A DNA stretch of 55,162 bases from DATLMR01 sp035634255 (GCA_035634255.1 DASQDI010000147.1:1-55162); one strand, 5' to 3'. Numbered from the stretch's first letter, positions 18,260 to 28,691 are shown. The notes: generated by a model from the sequence alone, not told the origin. Translations and numbers: made by a program.

Positions 18260-18755
18260 CCGCCCGCGTTGTATAGATACTTTCCATCAGGCTACTTTAT
18301 TCCCGAAACCGCTGTAATGAAGTACCCACAAGCCCGCGAACCTCGCGCCCGCGAGGCATATCAGGCATGCCTTCCACCGCGCCCGCGCTAGCAGATCAAT
18401 ACGGCATTGGTGCGCGGGAGAAGTGGGCGATGCAAAGAAGATGCGTTGCCGGAGGCTCCGAACCGACGCGGGGGCGGAGGCCGCGAAGCCCGCGCGGGCG
18501 GGAGCCTTCGCCTAGAATTCTACGGCGCTGGCACGATGCGTGCAGATCGATATGACCGTCTCGCGTACTTGAAATATTGTTTGATCTTCAAATAACTCAC
18601 GAGAGCAAATGGTTATTGCCGAGTGCCCCGAGGGTTAAGCGAGACGCCCGATTATCCCTGGAAACCGCGGGCGTCTCGCCCTCAAACAATAATGAACGCG
18701 AAGGAAGTATGTACCATCAAGCTCACCGCTCGTCCGGCGGTGCGAGAGTGTGCTC
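18260..18755. promoter_or_regulatory. Intergenic region upstream of the SBBP gene
   Basis: This 496-bp gap holds an imperfect hairpin (GCGAAG 18483-18488 with CTTCGC 18506-18511) and a sigma-54-like promoter (18529-18544). Several frames are open, but none looks like protein. Confidence 0.4.
18529..18544 (+). promoter_or_regulatory. Candidate sigma-54 (-24/-12) promoter
   Basis: TGGCACG-ATGC-GTGCA fits the consensus TGGCACG-N4-TTGCW with one mismatch (G for T at the first base of the -12 element) and the exact GG-to-GC spacing. It lies about 210 nt upstream of the SBBP gene, and an NtrC-type activator is encoded just beyond that gene. No upstream activator site was identified. Confidence 0.35.
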
Positions 18756-21700
18756 ATGAAAAACTCACTCGAAGTGATCCCGCCGAGTCGTCGCGCCAGA
18801 CGAGCGGCCCCGGTCTCAGGCATCCTCACCCTGGTCTGCCTGATGGTGTTGCAACACCCGGCCCTGCTCCCCGGTTCGTCGGGGCGGGCCGCGAGCCGGG
18901 GCCGGAGCCCGCAGGCCCGCCCCCTCGCTCGCGCGGCGGGCGAAGTTTATGGCAGGCTGCCTCTGGCTTTCGAGGCAAACCGAGGGCAACACGACCGCTC
19001 CGTAAAGTTCGTCTCACGCGCCCGCGATTACATGGCGTGCCTGTCCGCGTCGGGCGCGACGTTGAGCCTGAGAGGTGATGGGGAGGCGCGCCTTGAGGTC
19101 ATCTTCGCGGGGGCGAACACGGCTCCTCGCGTGTCGGGCCTCGACGAATTGCCCGGGAAGACCAACTACCTGCGCGGGCGCGACCCCGCGAAGTGGCGTA
19201 GGAACATCCCGAACTATTCGCGGGTGAGGTATCACGAAATTTATAAAGGGATCGACGTTGTCTGCTATGGCAACCAGAGAGAGCTGGAATACGACTTCAT
19301 AGTCGCCCCGCGCGCTGCTACCCGCGCCATACGTTTGCGGTTCGATGGCGCGAGCGATGTAAAGCTCGACGCGCAGGGCGATCTCATATTGCGGACCTCC
19401 GCGGGCGAGCTGCGGCAGCGCAGGCCGGTCGCCTACCAGCAGGTCGGAGGCGAGAGGCGAGAGGTCGCGGCGGGCTACGTGATCGGAGGCGATGGCGAAG
19501 TCTCTTTTCAAATCGGCGCTTATGATCCGGCCCGGCCGCTCGTGATAGACCCGGTGCTGAGTTATTCGAGGCGTTTCGGCGGAGGCGGTTTTGATCAGGC
19601 TTCAGCCATCGCGGTCGATAAGGATGGGAACAGCTACATAACCGGCCTCACGACCTCCGCGGACTTTCCGACCGCGAATGCGTTGCAGCCTTCCCTGCGC
19701 GGCCCCACGGACGCATTCGTGATCAAGCTGAACGCCGAAGGGGACGGCGTGCTCTACTCGACTTTTCTGGGCGGGACCGGTGTCGACGTAGGCAGGGACA
19801 TAGCAGTCGATAAAGCGGGGAATGCGTACGTGACGGGCTCCACCACCTCGGCGAACTTTCCCACGACGCCCGGAGCTTTTCAAACCGCCCACAGGGATGG
19901 CTTACTGGGCAGCGACGACGCTTTCGTCGCGAAGCTCAACGCATCGGGGAATGGTCTGGCCTATTCGACCTATCTGGGCGGAAGCAGAGCTTTGAACTCC
20001 GCCGCCAATGATCGCGGGCTGGCGGTAGCGGTCGATTCCAAGGGCGGCGCTTACGTCGCGGGCACTACGTTTTCCCTTGATTTCCCGGTCAGAAGGGCCC
20101 TGCAACCGCGCTTCAACCTGTCCGAAACCGGCGGGTTCTTTCTATGCTTCACCACGGCCGTCCCCTCCATTCCCGCGAGCGACGCATTCATCACCAGGCT
20201 GAACCCCGCGGGCAGCAGGCTCGCCTTTTCGACCTACTTCGGCGGCACGGGCTCGGAAGAGATCCGCGACATCGTGCTCGATTCATCCGGCAACGTCTGC
20301 GTCGCCGGGCGAACCTGCTCCCCGAATTTCCCGAGGGTGAACGCGACGCAAACGATTTACGGGGGCGGCATAAGCGACGCCTTCGTGTCAAAGCTCTCGG
20401 CTTCGGGCAGGAGCATAATCTTTTCAACCTACCTCGGCGGCAGCGGCGAAGACATCGCCAACGGCGTCGCGGTCGAGCCGGAAGGGAACGTAGGCGTAGC
20501 CGGAGAGACGGACTCATCCGACCTCCCCACAACGGGCGGCGCGCTTCAGCCGAAGCTGGGCGGGAGCGTGATCTTCGGGAGCGCCGACGAGGGAGCTTTG
20601 TGGGAGGCCGCGAGGACCGGACTGCCCAACTCGGACATCTCCGTGGTGGAGGTCGATCCGGCCAATTCATCGGTCATTTACGCGGGCACGGAATTCACGT
20701 TGAACGGCTCGGGGCTGTTCAAGAGCACGGACCGGGGCGCGACCTGGAACAGGACCGGGCTGACACAGACTTCCGTCCGCTCTCTGTTCATAGACCCTCG
20801 CATGCCTTCGACGCTTTACGCGGCCACGACTGCCATAATCCGAAAGAGCACGGATGGCGGAGCGACCTGGACTTCATTGAGTCCGCTTGAGCCTTTCGCC
20901 GAATTAATGGAGGAGATGGCGGTCGACCCTCAAAACAGCTCGGTGATATACGTGTCCACGGGCGGCGCGGCGGGAGACGTGATATTCCCCAGCGGCCTCT
21001 TCAAAAGCACGGATGGCGGGGGCAGTTGGAGCAGAATAGAAAACGGGGTGTCCGGTTCCTTCATCAGCACCATACGGGTCGATCCGCAGAGAACATCCAC
21101 CGTTTACGCGGGCGGTTTCTCCGGCCTGTTTAAAAGCACGGACGGCGGCGGCTCCTGGGACCGCATCGGCTTCTCTCAGGAAGGCGTTAACGCAATTGCC
21201 ATAGACCCGGTGCGCCCGTCGATTTTGTACGCGGGCTCAACCAGACTGCGCAAGAGCACGGATGGCGGAGCGACCTTCGGCCCCGCCCTTCTTGAGGCGA
21301 CCAGCATAAATGCTCTGGCGGTCGATCCCGCTCGCCCGCTCACGGTCTACGCGGCGACCGGCTCGGCAGGCATGGGCGGGGGCGTCTTCAGGAGCACGGA
21401 CGGCGGCGCGGCGTGGGCCGTCACCGACCTGAAAGGCATGCCGGTCTTAGCTCTGGCGATTGACCCGCGGATCACAGCGAACGTCTACGCGGGGACTCTG
21501 CGCGACACCGACGCTTTCGTCGCGAAGTACGCTCTCTTCGGGCAGCCGCGCATCTTCTCGACCTACCTGGGCCACTGGGGCAGGGACAGGGCGATGGGAG
21601 CGGGGCTCGACGCCGCGGGTAAAATTTATGCGGCGGGGGACACTTTCTCTTTCATGTTCCCGGTCGTGGACGCATTGCAGGCCGTGAAGACGAGCGGGCC

Positions 21701-22175
21701 TTTCACAACCGCGGCCTTCGTCACGAAGCTCGATTCGGCGGGCGACCGTATAAGCTACTCGACGTTTTTCGAGGGAGAGGGAGCCACCGGCGTGAGCGGG
21801 CTCGCGGTAGACGCGGCGGGGAAAGTTTACATCACGGGAGAGGTACGTTTCAGCACCCCTTTAAACATTCCCTTGCCGACCGAGAGCGGAAATATCAGCG
21901 ACGCTTTCGCGGCGAAGATCGTAACTCCGCCCGTGATCTCCGCGGTATCGATCCGGGGCAACAAGCTCTTCGTCCACGGCGAGGGGTTCGACAAGGGCGC
22001 GGTGATAAGCATCGACGGCGTGATCTTGAAGACGAAGAACGAGAGCGCGAACTCGGCCACCCTCCTGCTGACGAAGGAAGCGCTTGCCCTGCTCCCGGCA
22101 GGGCGGACAGTAACGATCCGGGTGCGCAACCGGGATGGGCTGGAATCTCGGGGGTTTACTTTCAGAGTCCCGTGA
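18756..22175 (+). CDS. Secreted SBBP-repeat propeller protein with inserted Asp-box propeller and IPT-like C-terminus
   Basis: The 1139-residue protein has a signal-like hydrophobic stretch (about 20-45) and the N-terminal domain usual before SBBP repeats (LAFEANRGQHDRSVKFVSRA). Many SBBP repeats follow, with DAFVxKLNAxG, YSTYLGG, and IAVDxxGNxYVTG. At about residue 604 the SBBP pattern breaks, and roughly 310 residues of Asp-box/BNR repeats (STDGGxxW) are inserted before the SBBP repeats resume at DTDAFVAKY. The last 80 residues resemble an IPT/TIG sandwich (LFVHGEGFDKGAVISIDG). I start at ATG 18756 rather than an upstream GTG. It is probably a surface-exposed binding or adhesion protein. 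The sigma-54-like promoter upstream suggests regulated expression. Confidence 0.85.
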   Translation: MKNSLEVIPPSRRARRAAPVSGILTLVCLMVLQHPALLPGSSGRAASRGRSPQARPLARAAGEVYGRLPLAFEANRGQHDRSVKFVSRARDYMACLSASGATLSLRGDGEARLEVIFAGANTAPRVSGLDELPGKTNYLRGRDPAKWRRNIPNYSRVRYHEIYKGIDVVCYGNQRELEYDFIVAPRAATRAIRLRFDGASDVKLDAQGDLILRTSAGELRQRRPVAYQQVGGERREVAAGYVIGGDGEVSFQIGAYDPARPLVIDPVLSYSRRFGGGGFDQASAIAVDKDGNSYITGLTTSADFPTANALQPSLRGPTDAFVIKLNAEGDGVLYSTFLGGTGVDVGRDIAVDKAGNAYVTGSTTSANFPTTPGAFQTAHRDGLLGSDDAFVAKLNASGNGLAYSTYLGGSRALNSAANDRGLAVAVDSKGGAYVAGTTFSLDFPVRRALQPRFNLSETGGFFLCFTTAVPSIPASDAFITRLNPAGSRLAFSTYFGGTGSEEIRDIVLDSSGNVCVAGRTCSPNFPRVNATQTIYGGGISDAFVSKLSASGRSIIFSTYLGGSGEDIANGVAVEPEGNVGVAGETDSSDLPTTGGALQPKLGGSVIFGSADEGALWEAARTGLPNSDISVVEVDPANSSVIYAGTEFTLNGSGLFKSTDRGATWNRTGLTQTSVRSLFIDPRMPSTLYAATTAIIRKSTDGGATWTSLSPLEPFAELMEEMAVDPQNSSVIYVSTGGAAGDVIFPSGLFKSTDGGGSWSRIENGVSGSFISTIRVDPQRTSTVYAGGFSGLFKSTDGGGSWDRIGFSQEGVNAIAIDPVRPSILYAGSTRLRKSTDGGATFGPALLEATSINALAVDPARPLTVYAATGSAGMGGGVFRSTDGGAAWAVTDLKGMPVLALAIDPRITANVYAGTLRDTDAFVAKYALFGQPRIFSTYLGHWGRDRAMGAGLDAAGKIYAAGDTFSFMFPVVDALQAVKTSGPFTTAAFVTKLDSAGDRISYSTFFEGEGATGVSGLAVDAAGKVYITGEVRFSTPLNIPLPTESGNISDAFAAKIVTPPVISAVSIRGNKLFVHGEGFDKGAVISIDGVILKTKNESANSATLLLTKEALALLPAGRTVTIRVRNRDGLESRGFTFRVP

Positions 22176-22205
22176 GGCGAAGGGGTGATTGATTCATCAC
22201 TCGCC
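22176..22205. terminator. Hairpin between convergent SBBP and NtrC genes
   Basis: GGCGA (22176-22180) pairs with TCGCC (22201-22205) and GTGAT (22185-22189) with ATCAC (22196-22200), leaving a 4-nt bulge and a TGATTC loop. It fills the 40-bp gap between the two gene ends. There is no U-tract, so its action as a terminator is inferred from position. Confidence 0.4.
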
Positions 22206-22215
22206 CTGACCCGTC

Positions 22216-23589
<1,374 letters not shown>

Positions 23590-23611
23590 AGATCACACAG
23601 GCGGCCCCCGC

Positions 23612-24838
23612 TCAATCCTCCCCGCGCCGGGGCGGAAGGCCAAGCATGAAAGTTTCCACCGGGTCGATATCCAAACGCAGCATGCCGCCCGCATCCGAGA
23701 ATATCTCCCTCTGCTGCTTGCGGCGCTTGAAGAAGATGGTCGTGCCGAATATCGCGCCCCCCACGAGAACCGTCCCGAGCATCAGCCCGATTATCGTGAA
23801 GGTCGAAACGAGCATCTGCGCGGCCTTCTGTATGTGGAAAGGGTCGTTCGTCACGAGCAGGGGGTCGCGCAGCCATTTGACCGTGTAAGGGTATTCGATC
23901 TTTCCGAGCAACTGCTCCGCGAAGTCGCGGTCCTCGACGCCCTGAGCTTCGATCACGTAATTGCCCTCGCGCTTCACGATGATGCGGCCCCTCCGGTCCT
24001 CGGGGAGCGACTCGATTAGGCTCTTGACGCGGGCCAGGGCGTCGGTGGCGAACTGCGGAGTGTGGTACTCGACTATGGCGAGCTTCAAAGGGGGGGCTCC
24101 CGGCGCGGCCTCGTACTCGGCGGTGACGGCCTCCGCGTCCCCGTCGAATTCAAACATATCTTTCGCGTGCGGCAGGGTGGAGTTGAGCGACTCCGGCCCG
24201 AGGAAATACCGCTCGCTCCGGGCGACCCTGAACTCTCTGGGGAGGCTGTCGAGCAGAGGGGGCCGGGCGTCGGGCCGGGCGTTGCTCGAAGCGATGTTCG
24301 CCGCGAGGCCCGCGGCGAGCCGCGCGCGCGCGTCACCGCCCTGCCGCGGCTCGGAAGATTTCCCGTCGCTGACGGAGACGAAATAGTTATGTTTCCAGAA
24401 GACCAGAGCGACGGGCGTGTAGGCCCCGTCGGCCCCCACCGCGACCCTTCTCTCATTCCCGGTCCGCGCGCCCGTCGTGCTGTAAGAGAATAGCCCGTAA
24501 GCCGAGAAGGGGTGCTCGGTTTGAAAAACGTCCACGCGGACCGGCCCATACTGCCGGGAGGCGATTGAAATGATCGAGTATTCTTTGTAGCCTTCGGCCC
24601 TCTCCGCCACGAGCTCATGCAGATTTTCAGACCCGTACTGCCTGATCGGGCCGGTGGCCTTGAACCCCGAGAGAGTCTCCGGCAGAAACTCCGAAGCCAG
24701 CCGCATCGACGCGAGCGAGACGACCTCGGGCCGGGGGGCGGGGGCCTCGGCGGGGGGGGCAGGCTGAGCCTTCAGGCCCGCGGGGGCCAGAGACAGGAAT
24801 AACAGAGCCAAAGTCGGGAGTGCTTTTCGATGCTTCAT
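23612..24838 (-). CDS. Membrane-anchored secreted protein, DUF6599-like
   Basis: The 408-residue protein has a signal peptide (KALPTLALLFLSLAPAGLKA), a large extracytoplasmic domain and one transmembrane helix near the end (about 340-365, STFTIIGLMLGTVLVGGAIFGTTIFF), then a basic tail (KRRKQQRE). The pattern FQTEHPFSAYGLFSYS resembles the DUF6599 family common in Acidobacteriota. Family membership is from memory, so moderate. ATG 24838 has AGGATTT upstream. It ends 22 nt before the start of the NtrC-type regulator, so the two form an operon and may act together as a sensing or membrane module. Function is unknown. Confidence 0.7.
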   Translation of the reverse strand: MKHRKALPTLALLFLSLAPAGLKAQPAPPAEAPAPRPEVVSLASMRLASEFLPETLSGFKATGPIRQYGSENLHELVAERAEGYKEYSIISIASRQYGPVRVDVFQTEHPFSAYGLFSYSTTGARTGNERRVAVGADGAYTPVALVFWKHNYFVSVSDGKSSEPRQGGDARARLAAGLAANIASSNARPDARPPLLDSLPREFRVARSERYFLGPESLNSTLPHAKDMFEFDGDAEAVTAEYEAAPGAPPLKLAIVEYHTPQFATDALARVKSLIESLPEDRRGRIIVKREGNYVIEAQGVEDRDFAEQLLGKIEYPYTVKWLRDPLLVTNDPFHIQKAAQMLVSTFTIIGLMLGTVLVGGAIFGTTIFFKRRKQQREIFSDAGGMLRLDIDPVETFMLGLPPRRGED

Positions 24839-24904
24839 TCACTAAATCCTGATTCGAAATTTTAGCCGCGGATGCACAAGGCATTAGATGCCGGAAACCC
24901 TGTT

Positions 24905-25564
24905 TCAGTTCCGGCGGCGCAGCTCGGTCAAAATCATGCCGGCGTAACGGTCCGGGTTATGTATCTCCGACAAGGCGACCCGCCCGGTCTCCGACGCGCT
25001 CTCGATAATTATATCCCCGAGTCTCAGGAGCCGCTGCCGCACGGAAGCGTTGACGGTCACTTCCTGAATATTTCGGAGGGGGATGTTCTGCACGGTCTTG
25101 GCGATCAGCCCGTACCGCATCTCCAGCTTGTGATTGGTCAAGGTGTAGACCTCGCGCCGCCTCATTACGTGCTTGTATACGGGGATGGCGAAGGCCGGGA
25201 TGAGCGTGATCAGCAAGGCGAGGAACCACCAGTCCCTCGCCCACGCGACTTCGTAACTGGAGAGTATGCCGAGCAGCACGGAGACCCCCAGGACTATCGC
25301 GGCCGCGACCACATACCACACGTAGACGAAAATCATGGTGGGCCTGACCGTGAAGATCACCTCCTCGTCCACCCCCCCGAGAAGCGGCTGGTTCCGCGCG
25401 CCCGAAGGCTGCGGGCGGACCTCCTCCCGGAAAGGGGCCTCCATGCGCTGAGGCCGCCTCTGGTAGGCGGAAGGCTCGGGCCGCTCGCCGGGCGTCTCCG
25501 CCCCGCAGTGATTACAGAAGCGACTTCCCTCGGGGATGGTCTGACCGCACTGGTTACAAAACAT
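24905..25564 (-). CDS. Zinc-ribbon membrane protein with bacterial PH domain
   Basis: The 219-residue protein starts with a zinc ribbon (MFCNQCGQ and RFCNHCGAE, two CxxC pairs). A disordered linker follows, then two transmembrane helices at about 85-105 and 115-135 (MIFVYVWYVVAAAIVLGVSVLLG; WWFLALLITLIPAFAIPVY), and a C-terminal YdbS/bPH_2-type domain (EVYTLTNHKLEMRYGLIAKTVQNIPLRNIQEV). I take ATG 25564, where the zinc ribbon begins, although the frame stays open to 26143. The role may be membrane-associated regulation, but no partner is shown. The next minus-strand gene, the DUF6599-like one, is 66 nt downstream. Confidence 0.8.
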   Translation of the reverse strand: MFCNQCGQTIPEGSRFCNHCGAETPGERPEPSAYQRRPQRMEAPFREEVRPQPSGARNQPLLGGVDEEVIFTVRPTMIFVYVWYVVAAAIVLGVSVLLGILSSYEVAWARDWWFLALLITLIPAFAIPVYKHVMRRREVYTLTNHKLEMRYGLIAKTVQNIPLRNIQEVTVNASVRQRLLRLGDIIIESASETGRVALSEIHNPDRYAGMILTELRRRN

Positions 25565-25796
25565 AATCTCTATCCGCTTAAAGTAGTATACACATTCCGG
25601 AGGCCGACCGGCCCGGCACCTCCGGCTTAAGAGCCGAGGGTGCGAAAACACTGAAATTTTAACATAGAGGAAAGCGGATGACAGGCTCCAGCCGCGTGAT
25701 CGATTTTTTTCATCATACCTGTGGGATTCGATGACCGGGCCGGGGCTATTGCCGGATGATCTATAATTCATGTCGGGCCTGTGCAAAGGAGGCCAT

Positions 25797-26816
25797 ATGG
25801 CGAACAAGAGGAAGAACGAACAGGTGATGGCGGGCGCAATCGCGGACTCGTCGCTCGAACCGGCGAGCAGAAGCGTGAAAGCGTGGCTGCGCCTCGCGGG
25901 GCTGGTCACTCTGGGCACCGCGGGGTCGCTCACCGTGCTGCTGAGCGCGGCCATGTACCCCCTTTCAGGGCTGCTCGTCCGCCCGCGGCTCAAGCGGCTG
26001 TCACAGCTAAAGAGCCCGCATCTCCAGAACTTCATACGCAAGATCGGAGTCGAGTTCGAAGACGTGGTCATCCTCTCGTTCGACGGCACCCGCCTGTACG
26101 GGTGGTGGATGGAGGCGGGCAAGGAGTCGCCCACCGTGATCATCTTTCACGGGGTGAAGAAGAACCGGACCGACGTGCTGCGCGCGGCCCTCGTGCTGCG
26201 GCGTGCCGGGATGAACGTGCTCGTCTTCGACGGGCGGGCGCACGGCAGTAGCGAGGGGCGCTACGTGACCTACGGCTACAACGAGCGACGCGACGCGGAG
26301 GCGGCCCTCGACTGGCTGGTCTCGGAGAAGAAGATCGATAAGGACCGCATAGGCGTCGCGGGAGAATCGATGGGCGCGGCCATAGCGCTTCAGGTGGCGG
26401 CGCACAATCCCGGCATACGGGCCGTGTGGGCCGACAGCCCCTTCGCCTCTCTGCGCCGGGTCGCGGCGGAGTTCCTCAGCCGCGTGACTCACCTGCCGAA
26501 CGTCGTGGTGACTCCTGTCCTCTGGACGGCAATACAGATGGCGAACTACCGGGGGAAATTCGACGTGAACGCGATCAACCCCATCGAGCTGGCCGGGCGG
26601 ATCAAATGCCCCGTCACCCTGGTTCACGGCACGGCCGACCGCCTGATCGCGACGGCGCACTCAGAGAGCATTCACGCCGTCCTCGCGGGCAAGAAGGAGA
26701 TATGGTTCGTCGAAGGCGCGCGCCACGCCCGCTCCGCCCGCTACGCGAAGCGGGAGTACAGCAAACGGCTCGTGAGCTTTTTCGACGAGCATCTGAGAGG
26801 GCAACCGGCCGAGTGA
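25797..26816 (+). CDS. Alpha/beta hydrolase, membrane-anchored
   Basis: The 339-residue protein has an N-terminal hydrophobic segment (about 33-60) and an alpha/beta hydrolase core. The nucleophile elbow GESMGAA places Ser at 191; D281 (HGTADRLI) and H310 (GARHARS) complete a plausible triad, and HGVKKNR is the oxyanion strand. The sequence resembles the YqkD/FrsA-like group. ATG 25797 follows AAAGGAGG by 4 nt, so the nine codons upstream are not used. The substrate is unknown: esters, thioesters or peptides are all possible. The tRNA-Asn gene begins 86 nt after the stop. Confidence 0.88.
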   Translation: MANKRKNEQVMAGAIADSSLEPASRSVKAWLRLAGLVTLGTAGSLTVLLSAAMYPLSGLLVRPRLKRLSQLKSPHLQNFIRKIGVEFEDVVILSFDGTRLYGWWMEAGKESPTVIIFHGVKKNRTDVLRAALVLRRAGMNVLVFDGRAHGSSEGRYVTYGYNERRDAEAALDWLVSEKKIDKDRIGVAGESMGAAIALQVAAHNPGIRAVWADSPFASLRRVAAEFLSRVTHLPNVVVTPVLWTAIQMANYRGKFDVNAINPIELAGRIKCPVTLVHGTADRLIATAHSESIHAVLAGKKEIWFVEGARHARSARYAKREYSKRLVSFFDEHLRGQPAE

Positions 26817-26902
26817 GGCGAGGGACGAATTTGTGCCATGCCCTTATTGACACCGGCGCGAGCCTTCTGCTAATTTATGCGTTCCTTCATTTGAAGGATT
26901 TT

Positions 26903-26977
26903 TCCTGAGTAGCTCAATGGCAGAGCATCCGGCTGTTAACCGGAGGGTTGTAGGTTCGAGTCCTACCTCAGGAGCCA
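26903..26977 (+). tRNA. tRNA-Asn (anticodon GTT)
   Basis: A complete cloverleaf is visible: acceptor TCCTGAG/CTCAGGA, D-arm with AGCTCAATGGCAGAGC, anticodon stem TCCGG/CCGGA with loop CTGTTAA, T-arm with GGTTCGAGTCC, discriminator G and encoded CCA. The last 45 bases (26933-26977) recur at 38680-38724, so this gene is the left attachment site of an integrated element and is kept intact by it. Confidence 0.97.
26933..26977 (+). repeat. Left attachment repeat (attL) inside tRNA-Asn
   Basis: Forty-five bases from the first base of the anticodon loop through CCA match 38680-38724 exactly. The bases flanking both copies differ, which fixes the repeat length. This is the usual crossover region of tyrosine recombinases that use tRNA genes. 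Confidence 0.9.
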
Positions 26978-26993
26978 AAGTTTAGAATAAGTT

Positions 26994-27023
26994 ACGGCGG
27001 CCCTAAAAGCCGCCGTTCTTATT
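26994..27023 (+). terminator. Intrinsic terminator after tRNA-Asn
   Basis: ACGGCGGC (26994-27001) pairs with GCCGCCGT (27009-27016), loop CCTAAAA, then TCTTATT. It ends the tRNA transcript and lies just inside the island, so the island supplies this terminator to the tRNA gene. Confidence 0.75.
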
Positions 27024-27038
27024 TGGTCACACTTTTAG

Positions 27039-27893
27039 TCACACAATGCTGTTTCGATGTCTTGGCCTAACATTGCTCGCAAGCTTCAGGGCCTTTAGAG
27101 CCAGGATCACATACCAGCCGACATCAATTTGCCACCAGCGGCGTCCGAATTGTGCGGCGTTGGCGTCGGCGTGATGATTCCGGTGCCAGTTCTCTCCCCA
27201 CGCCCCCAATTGCAGAGGGCCAAGCCACCAGAGGTTGCGGCTCGAATCCACCCCTTCCGGTAGACCCGGCGTCAGGTGAAGTAGGCTGTTGACGAACATC
27301 TGAAAGTGTAGGATGTAAACCAGACGGATCGCGCCGACCCAGAAGAATCCTTCCCACCCGAAAACGAAACCCGAGCATAGGGAAAGTGCAATGATCGGGA
27401 TTTGTAGCCGCCGCCATACTCGATACCGAGGCTTGTTCAGGTCCGGGCACCAGCGCTGGACCTCCGAGCCGGACCACTGATATACCCATTTGATGTGGGC
27501 CCACCAGAAGCCGCCGTGGCGCGGGCTCGACACGTCTTCCTCGGTGTCGGTCTTGGCATGGTGGTGGCGGTGATTCGCCACCCACACCATCGGCTCGCTG
27601 CCCGTGTTGAATATGGTGAAGAATATAAGTATGTTTTCAACGACGCGATTCAATCGCAAAGAGCGATGGGCAAGACACCTGTGATAACACACAGACGTTC
27701 CAATCCCACCAATTGTAGCGGCTGTCAGGGCTGTGGCCAGGACACTCAGGCCAGGCAATGGAAATAAGATTAATCCCACTACCGCCAGAGTATGAATAAG
27801 AACGAAATAGAATAAGACAGGGCCGTTCCCCGCAGAGTATTGCCACCAGGGGCGCATCCAGGGTCGCTGATTCGTCAGTTGCGTTGATCTCAA
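27039..27893 (-). CDS. Fatty-acid desaturase (acyl-CoA/acyl-lipid type)
   Basis: The 284-residue membrane enzyme would introduce a double bond into acyl chains using a di-iron centre. The three histidine boxes are intact: HRCLAH, NHRHHHAKTD, and ENWHRNHHAD. Hydrophobic segments flank them in the usual order (VLFYFVLIHTLAVVGLILFPL near the N-terminus; the IIALSLCSGFVFG region). The C-terminus is somewhat shorter than many family members. The start may be TTG 27893 (AGGG upstream) or ATG 27857. It is the first gene inside the island and shares its strand with the ECF sigma gene 58 nt upstream, so the sigma factor may control it; membrane fluidity under stress would be a sensible output. Confidence 0.9.
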   Translation of the reverse strand: MRSTQLTNQRPWMRPWWQYSAGNGPVLFYFVLIHTLAVVGLILFPLPGLSVLATALTAATIGGIGTSVCYHRCLAHRSLRLNRVVENILIFFTIFNTGSEPMVWVANHRHHHAKTDTEEDVSSPRHGGFWWAHIKWVYQWSGSEVQRWCPDLNKPRYRVWRRLQIPIIALSLCSGFVFGWEGFFWVGAIRLVYILHFQMFVNSLLHLTPGLPEGVDSSRNLWWLGPLQLGAWGENWHRNHHADANAAQFGRRWWQIDVGWYVILALKALKLASNVRPRHRNSIV

Positions 27894-27951
27894 TTTCTAC
27901 CCTACTCTCTGGCTCCTGGCCATGGTTTAATTTAAATCAGGGCGAGAAACG

Positions 27952-28545
27952 CTACTTCATTTTTAGGTTCGGGCTAAAGGCCTCACGCAATCTCATCATT
28001 CCAAGCCTCGCCCTCGTCTTAATCGTTCCAAGCGGCTGATAGAGCCGTATCGCAATCTCACTTTGGCTGAGCCCGGAGAAGTATGCCAGCACAACCACTT
28101 CCCGCTGTTCAGGCGGGAGTGCATCAAGGGCTGATCGCACCACCACCTGCTGTTCCCGTATGGCTGCATTTTCCTCCGGGTTGGGAATCGTAGTCATCAG
28201 ATCCTTTGCGACATCAAGCGGCACTACGCATTGATGAGCTTTGTCTGAGCGCAGCCGGTCAATAGCGCGACTACGGGCGATGGTCATCAGCCATGTGTAC
28301 GGCGTACCTCGCCGCTCATCATACGAAGCGGCCTGCCGCCATACCTGCACGTAGACATCCGTTAAAACATCTTCGGCAGCGCAGCGATCTCCGAGGATGC
28401 GCAAGGCCAGCCCGAAGACAATTCGACACGTCTCATCATATAGGCTGGTCAGGGCAGTCTGGTCTCCATTAGCTATTCTCTTAATATGCGCGGCAGAATC
28501 CTGGGGGTGTTTAGACAGGTGAGCTTCACCTGAGAGGAGGGGCAT
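27952..28545 (-). CDS. ECF RNA polymerase sigma factor (SigK/SigL-like)
   Basis: The 197-residue protein has sigma region 2 (LYDETCRIVFGLALRIL, AEDVLTDVYVQVWRQ, the WLMTIARSRAIDRLR helix) and region 4 (LDALPPEQREVVVLAYFSGLSQSEIAIRL, PLGTIKTRARLGMMRLRE). This fits the SigK/SigL type of ECF sigma factor. No anti-sigma gene is adjacent on either side. I choose ATG 28545 with GGGAG upstream; the frame is open from a TTG at 28584. It is divergent from the first Crp/Fnr gene, and two copies of a 20-bp palindrome lie in between, so both directions may be under the same control. Confidence 0.9.
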   Translation of the reverse strand: MPLLSGEAHLSKHPQDSAAHIKRIANGDQTALTSLYDETCRIVFGLALRILGDRCAAEDVLTDVYVQVWRQAASYDERRGTPYTWLMTIARSRAIDRLRSDKAHQCVVPLDVAKDLMTTIPNPEENAAIREQQVVVRSALDALPPEQREVVVLAYFSGLSQSEIAIRLYQPLGTIKTRARLGMMRLREAFSPNLKMK

Positions 28546-28620
28546 GCTCAAAAGACAACTCCCTTGGCTCGAAGTGGATCCCAAACGTCACGATTAAGAT
28601 ATTATCAGGGGTGGAACTTG

Positions 28621-28648
28621 ACAGTATGTGCGATACCACACATACTGT
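28621..28648. promoter_or_regulatory. Operator-like palindrome, copy 1
   Basis: ACAGTATGTG (28621-28630) and CACATACTGT (28639-28648) form a perfect inverted repeat. Its core TATGTGCGATACCACACATA (28625-28644) recurs with few changes at 28672 and 30469. Size, symmetry and position before a Crp/Fnr gene suggest its binding site. Confidence 0.65.
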
Positions 28649-28671
28649 CGCCTGGATGTAGCATCTTTTCC

Positions 28672-28691
28672 TTTGTGCGGCACCACACATA
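28672..28691. promoter_or_regulatory. Operator-like palindrome, copy 2
   Basis: TTTGTGCGGCACCACACATA matches the first copy at 16 or more positions and keeps the TGTG...CACA symmetry. It lies 47 nt after copy 1 (start to start), between divergent sigma and Crp/Fnr genes. Confidence 0.6.
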
